Shown piece after piece: positions 54,068 to 64,000 of a stretch of 64,000 nt of DNA. The first letter of the stretch is position 1; each line of letters opens with the position of its first letter. The DNA lies in contig OY752144.1 of assembly GCA_963573315.1 (NCBI GenBank), positions 2,288,501-2,352,500 on the forward strand, given 5' to 3'. The notes beneath the pieces were generated by a model that saw nothing but the letters and a program-made list of their open reading frames with translations, made no database searches and was not told the origin of the DNA. Made by a program: the position numbers and the translations under genes. The stretch is from Entomortierella parvispora (Eukaryota; Mortierellomycota; Mortierellomycetes; Mortierellales; Mortierellaceae).

Positions 54068-55511
54068 ATGGCGATCCTCGATTTTAGCAAGGACAATGAA
54101 AAGTCTATTGCGATCTACTTTCACAATCAGGAACACGGTCCAGAAGGCCAGCCTGTTTACTATTCCACTCCAGAAACACCTGCCGTCATCACAGGCTACG
54201 TCGAGTTCAGGACGGTCAAAGAGTTGCGCGGTCATGATATCACGCTCAACTTTCAAGCTCGTGCAGAATCGAAATGGACAGGTATGAATAAAAGATTAAA
54301 AAAAAAAAATACCTCACGGAGTAACGAAGGAAGAGAGAGGGGGGTCTAACCCCTCCCTTTATTTCACCTTAGAAAACTATGGACAAACAACCGTTAGCTA
54401 CCACGGCCTTTCGATTCTCCAAGAGAAATCTTGGGACATCCCTCTCAATCGCGTCGCCTCATCCTCCTCTTCTTTTTCCTCCAACACAAAGATCCCAATC
54501 GCCCCAGGTGTGACGCGGTACGAATTCCAGATCGATCTCGAGTCCAACTTGCCCCCCACACTCGAGGGCAAGAACGGATGGTTCCATTACCGATTCAAGG
54601 CCCATCTCGCCCGAGACTTTCCTCGACGGGACATGGCTATCAAACAATGTGTCTGGGTCTATTCCTCCAGCTTGACCGAGGGCCAGATCCAAAGAATGGG
54701 GCCCAAGATCTACAAGACGCTCTGGCAGGATATCTTGCCCGTCACTTGTACGTTGCCCTCGGATCTTTTGTATCAGGGACAGGTCGTGCCTTTAAAAGTC
54801 AAGATCGGAGCCTTTACAGAGAGTTCCCCGTTCCGAGGCCAGAACTTGATCATTGACAGCGCCATGGTAAAGATGAAGCAGTACACAGTCTTGATGGAAC
54901 CCAACAGGTTGTACACCAGCAAACGCAAGCACAAGAAAACTGTCTTTGTCTTGCCCGTCATGGATAACCCAGGGAGCGAGACCGAGGTTTGGAACCCAAG
55001 TCTGTCCAACCATGGATTCGAGAGGACTGTCATGGTCGAGTTGCCAGGGGCGAGACAGCTGGCTGCGGACCTGGAGAGCAAAGCCCTGAACAAGACCCAT
55101 TGCTTAAAATTAATCATGATGGTTCGTCCCAGTGGATCGACCGATTCCAAGGACGCCAAGGAACTGAGAGTCGAGAGTAAGTCATGCATGGATTCATTTT
55201 GTTGAATCGGCGGGCGACTTTTTTTTTGTTCTTTTAATTAACGCCTCGCTGGATCCTCTTCATCATCATTATCAGTGGACGTCAAGATTACTTCCCCGCG
55301 GCCAGAGTTCATCAAGCCGCCTCAACACCAGCAACTCCTGATAGGTGGTGATAGCGTTGCGCCTCCTCCTTATCAGCCCAACCTCATCGATCTGGACGAC
55401 GATGATACCAATCAACTCGGACGTCCATCAACAGACAGTGTCCCACCACCGCACGAAAACTACGATAGAGTCACTGACTATCTGCCAGAGAAAAAGAGTG
55501 TCTCGTACTGA
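54068..55511 (+). CDS. Alpha-arrestin (ART/ARRDC-like) with PPxY motif
   Basis: Three exons, 54068-54281, 54373-55176 and 55276-55511, encode 417 residues. The N-terminal half (about 1-150) is an arrestin N-domain (YSTPETPAVITGYVEF, LRGHDITLNFQARAESKWT, APGVTRYEFQIDLESNLPP) and the second half (about 175-330) an arrestin C-domain (LPSDLLYQGQVVPLKVKIG). The tail has a perfect PPPY at 369-372, the type of motif that recruits Rsp5/NEDD4 ubiquitin ligases. Fungal alpha-arrestins link these ligases to plasma-membrane transporters and receptors for endocytosis. The protein is short for the group, with only one PPxY visible. It is convergent with the sorting nexin gene, with 81 bp between stop codons. 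Confidence 0.88.
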
Positions 55512-55592
55512 AAAATCCAGCCCTTGAAGTCTTCATTTCATCTATACCATCTCCACTCCTTGTCACCGTTGTATAATAAAGAGTTCTTTTAA

Positions 55593-58196
55593 TTAATCTG
55601 TGAACCCAGGCTGCACCATGAGAGGGTCGTATCCGTCCTTATTCTTATCTTCTTGCTCAGTAGCAAGGATGTCAGCCTTCATTGGCGAATCCACTGGCAG
55701 TGGCGGGCTAGTCGACAATGGGCCTCCTGCTGCGCTATTGGATGGGCGTCTCGTTTCGATAACAGACTGAGAGACTGCGGCAGCAGCTACAGTCGCCATG
55801 CCCGCCAAAGAGTCTTTCCTAGAGATGGTCGCAGTTGCTGCACCCGTGGGAGCACCTTTTCGGGCAGCACCGCTCCCTGACCGACTAAGCTTGGCTGCAG
55901 GAAAGTAATTGGAGTTGGATCGGCTCATTCCTTCTTCTTGATCTGTGCCGCTATTATATCCGCTGTTGTAGTCACTGTTATAGCCCGAGTTGTAGCCGCT
56001 ATTATAACCGCTTCCTCCATATCCAGCATTTTGTGGTAGCCGTTCTCGATAATCCTCGACTGCAGCAGTGGCAGTAGCAACAGGAGCTGGTGGAGCGGCG
56101 TGAGTGGGTAATGATCTTGCATGGGAAGAACTGTCCGCAGGTTCGTCTGTTACGTTGCTCCTGAGGTTCAAGTCTGGTCCAAAGGGAGATCCGAGTCCAG
56201 ATGGCCAATACGACCTAGAGCGAACACCGCCACCTCCTCCTAGCGCCGTCTCCAATCCCTGACTAGAAACCCCTAGATCAGCAGCCTTCCTAGGCGCGCC
56301 GCTTGAACCGCCAGTCTCGATTCGAAGCTCCTGAATGCTCTCCCAGGCCTTTTCTAATGCACTCAGTTTTTCCTTCTCATGGGCTAATTGTTTGCCCGCA
56401 TAGTCTTGGACGGTTGCCTGCCACTCCTTGGCCTTGTCCTTCTCATACCGTATTAGCTCTCGGGTGACAACTTCCTGACTCGTATTGAACTCTTGCCTTG
56501 CCAACTCGAGCTTCTCATTCGCAGACTCCAGTCCAACCTTGGCCTTGTCAACTCCATCGGCTGCTGAAGCGCCAGGGACTGATGCCGCTGCCTTTTGAAT
56601 CGCCTGCTCCAGCTGGGTTTGTCGTTTCCCGACCCTTTTTGTGGCTGCCACGTAGTCTGACAACCGATCTGTTCTTGAATTCATGACATCCTGGCAAGGT
56701 TACAAGGAAATTAAAAACAAAATGATCAATTTGGGAACAAACAGCAGTTGAAAGGCTGAGGCTGTAGAGTGGCGCACAGATTCTTTCTCAGTTACCTTCA
56801 GCCCTTGAAGCATACTCCTGTATTCCTGAACCATGTCCATAAACAGAAAAGTTTCCGTCTTTGTCTGCCGCCTCATAGAGAGGCGCAGATCATCAGTAAG
56901 CACCCCAAACAGTTGCATCTCCTGGTCCAAGGCCTGGTGACGTTCCCGGTTGTCGATCCGCTGTCCATCGCCTAGACGATACTTGCTGCTCAACACTTCC
57001 ATGGTGGCATCGCCCAGCTGCGAGTAAGTTTCTCCGAGTTCTATGATATTCCCGAGTTGAGACAGAGAGCGGGAAAGACTTAGTATACCAGGAGAGAAGG
57101 GGAAAAAAACCTATTTTTGTTTTTCTGTCAAACACAGCAACTCGAAAAAAAAAAAAGACATCCCGAAAGCCGCATCCTCTTTCTTCCAGGATGTCCGTTC
57201 CTCTTTTTCTCCCTCCCTCCCCTTACTTTCTCGTTCCTTGGTCAGTCGCAGTCCAGAATCCAAGAGTCCAGTGAAAGATTGTTCCATCGACAAGAGATAG
57301 GCCTGTCTCCTCTGAAATTCGCCTTGATCATTCTACGAAGTTCAAGGTGAAAAGGAAAAAGGAAAGAGGGGATTCTTGTTAGCACGAATGGCATCGATGA
57401 CCACAATTCACCACCGATCGGGGGGCTTCTTTTCAGTTTAAACCGGGTGTCCGGGTGTATGTTCAATACCTCCTCCACATTTTCTGTGGGCCGATACATT
57501 CTCAATCCTCGATCATAGCTTGGCTTGATGATATTATCGAATCGCAAGAACCCCAGTGCTGTCCTCTTTGGATCCACAGAATCGAGATGGGTCTAGAGAA
57601 AGAAAGAAACAAAAGAGAGGGTCATGTTGAGAACTTTTTTGCTCTTTTTCGACCTTGGGGGACACAACCAGTCCTTTGCCCCTAACGGTATACACCGCAT
57701 CACGGGTTAATGTCCATAAACGAAAGAAAGAGAGAGTGAGAGAGGGATGTACAAACCATTTCAGTCCCAATAAACCAAAGAACGGCTTCGCTGGTGGCAA
57801 ACTCGGAGCGTAGGCATATCCGCTGCAGGAACCGTTCAATCTGGATCCGTTTTTGCTCAACCTGGTCCACATCCTCTGACAGCTTGTCGCTTAATGCATC
57901 CGGTAAAGGTGGGATCACATAGTCGATAAAAGTACTCTGAAGCTTTTGATGCAGCCAGCGGACTTGCGGAAAGGTTCTGAACACTGGGTAAGGCTATGAC
58001 AAATGATATAAAAGACAAAGAGGAGAGAGAGGGTCGGGTTGGATTGACTGCATGCAGTTGCATGTGCAGGAATCAGGGGTGAGAGGAAAGACGGTCTTAC
58101 GGAAGAATCATGTGTGGATGGGGAAACGAGGATCTTGAAGGTGATGGTTCCTCCACTTGAGGCAGCCTCTGGAATGGAAACTCGAAGAGACCGCAT
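55593..58196 (-). CDS. PX-BAR sorting nexin
   Basis: Six exons on the minus strand: 58196-58101, 57993-57757, 57592-57470, 57332-57227, 57040-56796 and 56690-55593, giving 634 residues. Residues 1-111 fit a PX domain: beta strands, YPVFRTFPQVRWLHQKL in place of the usual RRY-x-x-F core, the proline-rich VIPPLPDAL loop and KRIQIERFLQRI. Residues about 130-395 are long amphipathic helices typical of a BAR domain (dimeric membrane-curving module). The tail is low complexity, with five YNSG/YNSD repeats at 497-517. PX-BAR sorting nexins coat endosomal tubules, as in retromer Vps5/Vps17 or Snx4-type recycling. Which subgroup this is cannot be decided by eye. Using RTF where many PX domains have RRY may weaken phosphoinositide binding. 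Confidence 0.8.
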
Positions 58197-58674
58197 GGAA
58201 CTTGCAGCGAGAGGACGAGAACTTTGGGGTGAAAGAGAAGGTGCAACCGCGACAGTGACGCGTTGGAGAAGAGAGGTTGAGAGAGTGGAGGTAGAGAGTC
58301 AAGTGAATGCACCTGAGAGCGCGTGGGAGACAAGAAAGAAAGAGTTGGCGCAGTAAGGAGTGTGGGAGAGGAAGAGAGGGAGAGCGAAAGGGAGGAAGAA
58401 AGAGAGGAGCAAGATGGAAGAAGGGCAATGACGAAAGTAGACATGGGGTACCGCTTCACTTGATGGGGGGACACAAAAATGAATGACCGAATGATCAGAA
58501 ATGACAGTCCTTTGCAGCATTCTCTGCAGCAGCAGCACAAGGAAATGAACCCCACGAGAGCAAGAGCGCTCTCTTTTTAGTTGTTATGCATCTATTTCCG
58601 CTGACCCTCGCTCCTCTCCCGCTTTCCTTGGGTACTTTGGCTTTTCTATTTTCTTTGTTTTTTATTACTCCTTT
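58197..58674. other. Intergenic: sorting-nexin promoter and Duo1 3' region
   Basis: About 480 bp. On the minus strand it is C/T-rich (58330-58420) like other leaders here. No gene is seen. Confidence 0.4.
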
Positions 58675-59919
58675 CTATCGGCCGTTCTGCGTCCTGGCCT
58701 GGGACAAAGTCGACCCAGTGGACCGAGACCCGCCAGCAGATCCAGATCCAGATCCAGATCCAGATCCTTGGGCATGACTCGAGCCAGAGGCTGCCGCCGC
58801 TGCCAAGGCTCGTTTCCTGTTGGCCGCAATCGCCGATGCATGTGCGTGTGCTTCCGCCACTTGTGCCAGGGTCGACTTTCTGAACGTTTTACTACCGTTA
58901 TTGTTAAGGCCGCCTTGTTGAGAGTTACTGCTGCTCTGAAGAGGTGTGCCATGCTGTTGTAAACTCGATGGACTACTGTGGAGGGGACTGGACTTGCTGT
59001 TGGTCGAAGGACTATTATTGCTATAATTGTGGTTGCTGTGTGCCAATCTGCTCGATGCTCCCCCAGGTTTCGTCGTGGTTGTTTGCTGACGGTTGGCCTC
59101 CTCCACAGCCTTTTGAAACGCTGCATTTTGTTCCTGACGTTCCCGATCCCGAGCTTCTTCCTAAAGGAAAAACATCATATCGACATGTTAACAATCATGG
59201 CTCCACAGAAAACAACAAAAAGATGTTCAACGTGTAAGTTTACCAAGTGCCGGCCCTCCCATTCTGGGTCTTGCAAGAGGTTCCGAGTATGTTCTGATTG
59301 GGATAGAACTCGGATCCACATATCCAGCAGTGTGTTTGTCTCGTCTGCAGTCTTGAAAAAAGTCTATAAAAAAGAGCAAAGTGAGTATCCTGTCTTGTGT
59401 CTAATCCATGTCCTTTTGTCTGCGTCTTCTTGAGTGGTCTTTCAATACCTTCAGTTTATCTCTGGCATCGTTCATGCTTGCATCCACAAACTCAAAGGCC
59501 TTGTTCAGCTTCCGGACCTCCTCCAACTCAGTCTGCAAAGCCAAGTCCACCACTGGTACTGTGTTTGCTGCTGTACTTGCTGCTGCTGACTGACGGCGAC
59601 TCTTGCTGGCTGCAGCAGCGGTAGCGGTTGAGGAAGCTGCAGAAGTTTCATTCCTCGCCGTCGACTTTTCTTTGGATCCATTTGGTTGTTTATCCCCTCC
59701 ACTGTTGCCACCTTCAGGGCGGGTCTTTGCTGATGGACCGCTCGTCTCATGGTTATTTCCTTCCCCTCCATCTTTGCCGTTGACATTTTCCTCTGCCTGC
59801 TGCTGCTGCTGCTGTTGTTGTTGTAGCGCAGGCGGCGTGTCCAAGTCGTAGCGTGCTCGTTTGATCGTCCGACTAGGCGTAGAGAGGCCCTGCGGTACCA
59901 TCGTTGATCGAGAGGTCAT
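58675..59919 (-). CDS. DUO1: DASH/Dam1 complex subunit Duo1
   Basis: Three exons on the minus strand, 59919-59449, 59363-59244 and 59160-58675, encode 358 residues. The conserved Duo1 region spans about 124-197: a LQTELEEVRKLNKAFE helix, DARDKLK, then TADETNTLLDMWIRVLSQSEHTRNLLQDPEW, whose TNTLLD-W-IRILSQ-EH core is diagnostic of the family. The DASH complex forms rings around spindle microtubules and couples kinetochores to depolymerising ends; it is restricted to fungi and a few other eukaryotes. Both flanks are low complexity: nine glutamines near residue 33, and a Ser/Asn/Gln-rich tail ending in a GSGSGSGSGS run. The protein is longer than the yeast one (about 250 residues) because of these flanks. 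Confidence 0.9.
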
Positions 59920-60546
59920 TTAGTTGTTCTTGAAGCACTGTGTATATTGGTGGTGTATATTTGTTGTAGGGTTGGTATCCAGAGGGGCACTGGAGGGACA
60001 AAAAAAAATGTACTTCCTTGGATGGGGTTTGACTGATGCGTTGATTGTTGATTGATGCTCAAAGGAAAAAAGGATTGATTGTTCCTGTAATGAATTTGAA
60101 GATGATGACGACGCTGAGTTTCCTCTGTCCCTGTTTCCTTTTGCTTGTGTTCCGGTATTCCTGGGAGCTAGGTGGTCTAATGCTTGAATCAGTGTCCGAG
60201 AGATGAAGAAGAGCAATGAAATGAAATGAAAAAAAAGAGGCGATTTCGTGCCTTGGACGCGTTTCGGTGGCTTTGATTTCCTTGAGTTCATTTTTTTTTT
60301 TTTTTTTTTGATCGCGCCCTTCGCGCCCTTTCCCATTCTGCGACCGCTCTTTGCTGCTACTCTTCAGGCACTTTTCATTGCTCAAATCAGTTTGATGCTC
60401 TCTTGCTCGTGGGTGATCCACAGGTAATGTTTGAATGCAAAAAAAGTATATTAAAACTTCATGTGTTGATAGTGTCAATGATGATAGATGATGATGATGA
60501 TAGGTCTTGGTAGTAGGTGGAGAAAAGACGATGAAATATACACGCT
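59920..60546. other. Intergenic: Duo1 promoter and Rrp12 3' region
   Basis: About 630 bp, containing a 21 bp T-run at 60290-60309 and ATG/GAT simple repeats near 60478-60502. No gene was recognised. Confidence 0.4.
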
Positions 60547-63500
60547 CTATGACCGTCTGCCGGGCTTGCCTCCCTTGCGCTTGTCCTGCTTGCTCTTGTT
60601 GGTCAAGCTCAGACCCTCCTTGGCACCCTTGCGAAGGGATGTCAATGGCACGTACGCGTAGGGATCCACACGTCCCTTCTTCTTCACATCACCGCCAGCC
60701 TTCTTGGCCTTGAAGTCCTGACCCAAGAGCTTGGTCGGTGCACGCTGGTCCTTGGCGGAAACGCCCTTGGACCGGATGGGTCCAGCGCCTCCTTCCGTCA
60801 TCTCGGTATCATCGTCCTTGCCGGCGCCACGCTTGTTGGTCTTGTTGAACTTGATCTTTCCTCCTTGACCACGCGTGAATCCGTCCACAGATCGCAGGGA
60901 CTCCAAGTAGTTGTTCTCGGCCTGATCCATCTCCATGGCAGTCTCATCGACCTCCTCCTCCTCATCAGCACCGTTGTTTTCCTCATCGTCGCTGTCCTCA
61001 ATCATCAGCTTGCCATCCGAAGACGTCTTGAAGGCAGAGGACAAATCCTTGACCTTGCGAGCAGTCTGTGTGCTTGGGTGAGAAGCTGTGACGCGCGAGA
61101 CCACATTCCGGTCCAAAAAGTCGAGGGGGGTATCACCGTCCTCCTTGATCCAGGCATCGGCTCCCTGTTTCTTCTTGTTGGACTTCTTTTGTTGGGCCTT
61201 GCCACCTTCAGCGCCCTCCTCATCCTCATCGTCGTCACTGAGATCACTCTCACTTCCGTAGAGAGCATCCTCATAGGCACTGCCAAAGTTGGTCTGCATG
61301 TACAATGGCTTGGTCGACTTCTTGGCGTCCGTCTCCTCCTCCTCGTCTTCGCCATCCATGTCCATGCCAGAGCCGCCAGTCTTCTTGTTACGCTTGGCAC
61401 GCTCACGACGCTTCTTGATGTTGATCAACAACTTCTTGTCGGCCTCAGGCACGAACGCAACAACATCGTCGTATCCGAAACGACGGACCAGACGCTCCAA
61501 GATGTGACGAACCTTGACCTTGAAATGGCCCTTGTGTTCGTGACTCCAGCGGATCATGCCTCCGACAATCTCTTGCAAGTGACCACGGACCACCTCCACA
61601 TCCAAACTGACTGTCGTCACCTTGATAAAGCCCAACGCAGACTTGACAATCTCTCGGTTGGACGAGTTCACAAACAAGTGCATAGTTCCAATCATCTCTG
61701 AAACCATCGAGGGCTCCAAATCCCTGTGGAACTCAAACAAGAGTCTCGAGAGCGAAGTAATCGCAGCAGAGACCATGTGAGGGGTCGTACCAGCCAAACC
61801 GGCGGTGACCATAGTAAAGTACTCGCTGATTGTCGCAGGGGTCTCGACAGCTCCTCCTTCCATATCACCCACACGCTCGGATGAAATCACACCTCCGGCC
61901 TTCATCTTGTGACCCATTGCAACCAAAAGTGCATAGGCGACATCACGCGTCTTCTCGTTGACTTCCTTGGTGGCCACCACAACCTCCGACAGAATCGAAG
62001 GGATAAAGTAAAGATCTGTGGGCTCCAAGAGCGAGATCACTTGACCAATCAAGGACAAACGAGCGCGCTTTGCAGTCGCCGTAGCGGCGGCCGTGGTATC
62101 CAAAATGTTGCGCATCAACTCCTCGAGGTTGGTCTTCAGGACCACACGGCCAGTCTCGGTCTCGGCCATCGAGTTCACAATCTTGTAGGCCTTCTTTTGA
62201 AGGGCGGCATCGGCGTCGTTGGCAAAGAGCGACGCAACCACAGAGTAAAGGTTCGACATGCTCTGGGCGTCAACGTAGGGAACCATAATGTCGGCAAGAT
62301 CCATGAGGTTATGAGAAACTGGGGGGGCATCTCCTTGCTGGACAGGGGGCTGAACGGTGGTGAGCGCAGTGTTCAATTGAACCAAAACAGCAGAGAATGT
62401 CTCCTGCAAGTCCGAGGGGGTCGAGATGCTCAAGTACATTCTCATGACCTCAAGCAAGTATCCACGGAACTGAGGAAGAGTGGCCTGGAAGATGTTGAAG
62501 AACACCATGAGGTAAGGGCGAGCATATTGTTGCAAAAGCTCAATGTTGCGACCGGCCTCCTCCTTGGTGATCAAAAACTTGCGCTCCAAAGCTTCATCGC
62601 TCTCAGTGCTCGCCACAATGGCCTGGTTACGCACAACCAAGGCGGTCAAGGCCTGGCAAAGGACAGGGCGAAGGTCGGGGACAGAGTACAAGACGTTGCT
62701 GAAACGCTCCGCAATCTGCTTCGTGAAGGCCATCTCCAAATCCACGGGCAAGTCACAGAATCCACTGACAAGACTCCAGACCTGACCAATCAAGGTCTCG
62801 TAGACCTTCTTCATCATACCGTTCTCACGGCACTCCTGAGCCTTCTGGTTCAGACGGTCAGCCAAGGGAATCAAAGTCGTGGCAAAGTACTCAAGCTCAG
62901 TGTTGGTGACAGAGCTCTTGAGCAAGGGCAAAAGCCAAGCGCGACCACGCTTGCGCTCCTCTGGGTTATCAATGTTCAAGGGCAAAGTGTCCAAAAAGAT
63001 ACGGGGTCCAACTGTGCTGATGGCGGTCGACAGGACAACGTCCAAATGCGCCTTTTGTGTGAATGCGGGGGTGAAGCGAAGCTCGTCGATCAAAGGAAGG
63101 AAGGAGACCAAAAGGGGGTTGGCGGCGTGGTTGAGACGCTCGAAAAGAGTCTTCAAAATATCAAGAATGCCCAACCAAGAGCTCTGGTAACGAATGTCAA
63201 ATCCTCCCTTGATAGTGGCCGAGATGGTATCGATCACATTACGCTTCTTCTTGCTGTCGGGTTGTTGTCCACGATTCTTCTTCATCTCCTGGACGGCAAG
63301 GTCGATCATCTCATCCGTGATGCAGTGCGAGATCAGGTTCTTGAGGCAGTCGACAGTGGCGTTATGAACAGAGACAGGGTTAGAGGAGTCCAAGTTGGGG
63401 AAAATGACCTTGAAGAGCTGAACCAGGGGGACAACGGCCTCCTGAGGGATCTGAGCACTGTGACCTCCAGCAGTCATCAACTTTTGCAGTCTTGAAGACT

Positions 63501-64000
63501 CGACAAATCCAGCACGGACAACATCCAACCACAGGGGCATGAGCGTGGCGTCGTTGGCGTTGGGCTTGAGTTCAAGAACAGCGGTCATAACCTGGGTGAC
63601 CTTGGCGAGTCTAGAAGCGATTTGGTCCATGGTCTCAACGGGGGCCTGACCGGCAGGCTCCTCCTGATGAACAACAGCAGGTGCGTCGGGTGAATCCTTG
63701 GGGGAAAGCAAGGACTCGAAAACTTGGAAGGCAGAAGATGTGAGGAAGGCGTTGTTGAGTTTGGGAAGGTGGAGGAGAATATCACAGAGAGGAAGGAATT
63801 GCTATTGGAGGCAGTGCATGAAGTCAAAGGTTAGCTTCCGCGTCTTCCATATCATTTTTGTTCGAGTCATTTTTCCTATTGTTTCGCAGTCGTTTCGTTA
63901 CCTCTGCTGGCCAGGCCTTTCCAACCATGCGGACAAGCTGAAGAGTGTGCAAGATCATCTGAGTGGCATTGTCCTTATCCTTGGCTCCAGCAGCGCCAGC
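60547..64000 (-). CDS. RRP12: Rrp12-like ribosome biogenesis HEAT-repeat protein, 5' end outside window
   Basis: The minus-strand gene enters at the right edge: exon 64000-63902 (33 codons), an intron, then 63801-60547 (1084 codons plus stop). The visible part has alpha-helical HEAT-like repeats throughout and matches the NUC173/Rrp12 family: DTLPLNIDNPEERKRGRAWL, LLPLLKSSVTNTELEYF, VWSLVSGFCDLPVDLEMAF, FNIFQATLPQFRGYLLEV and KVRHILERLVRRFGYDDV. The C-terminal 280 residues are lysine- and acid-rich with basic clusters, including the end (KSKQDKRKGGKPGRRS), consistent with nucleolar targeting. Yeast Rrp12 binds Ran and karyopherins and is needed for export of both ribosomal subunits and 18S processing. 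The window lacks the N-terminus, so the start is not known. Confidence 0.92.

Noticed and set aside
61909-63495. Long open frame of 528 codons on the plus strand
   Set aside because: It lies entirely antisense to the well-supported Rrp12 coding sequence, has no domain pattern, and arises from the codon bias of the real gene.

Overview
The window is eukaryotic and fungal. Most genes are split by short introns (about 80-170 bp) with GTAAGT/GTATGT-type donors. The gene set is fungal: the DASH kinetochore subunit Duo1, recyclin-1, a class II DYRK kinase, an alpha-arrestin with a PPxY motif, a PX-BAR sorting nexin and Rrp12. Long glutamine tracts, poly-T/poly-A runs inside introns, pyrimidine-rich promoters and a paralogue-rich transposon fraction suggest an early-diverging (Mucoromycota, Mortierella-like) fungus. 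That placement is inference; no rRNA or marker gene confirms it.

Layout. 1-5.5 kb is a mobile or domesticated-transposon neighbourhood: a truncated XPG/FEN1-like nuclease (-), a divergent Myb/SANT-like DNA-binding protein (+), and a six-exon MULE transposase-like protein with a SWIM zinc finger (+). 5.8-12.1 kb holds a small Ser-rich protein, an acidic secreted protein, a metallo-beta-lactamase-fold hydrolase of the LACTB2 type and, convergent to it, a chorismate-lyase-fold protein. 13.5-27.1 kb is housekeeping: an 1803-residue DYRK kinase, mitochondrial glycine cleavage H protein, and recyclin-1 (F-box plus Sec10 domain, -).

27.9-41.4 kb is the striking part. Two nearly identical inverted arms of about 2.8 kb each carry a tRNA-Gln(TTG) gene, a GGTCAA-type minisatellite and 150-170 bp tandem repeats. 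They flank a 7.75 kb island holding one intact intronless gene (992 residues, no confident family) and about 3.4 kb of degenerate sequence. At 42.6-43.3 kb a 631 bp MITE-like element with long imperfect terminal inverted repeats sits directly downstream of a tRNA-Arg(ACG). Both kinds of tRNA locus carry paired CACGTGA boxes about 65-120 bp upstream.

44.1-64 kb returns to ordinary genes: a GPI-anchored-type aspartic protease, a RhoGAP-like protein lacking the arginine finger, a Cys-rich secreted protein with a decayed relative next to it, an alpha-arrestin, a PX-BAR sorting nexin, Duo1, and Rrp12 (5' end outside the window). Recyclin-1, the arrestin and the sorting nexin are all endosomal trafficking or cargo-recycling functions, but nothing in the sequence shows co-regulation.

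Exon coordinates were derived by hand from splice consensus and reading-frame continuity; no transcript evidence was available.
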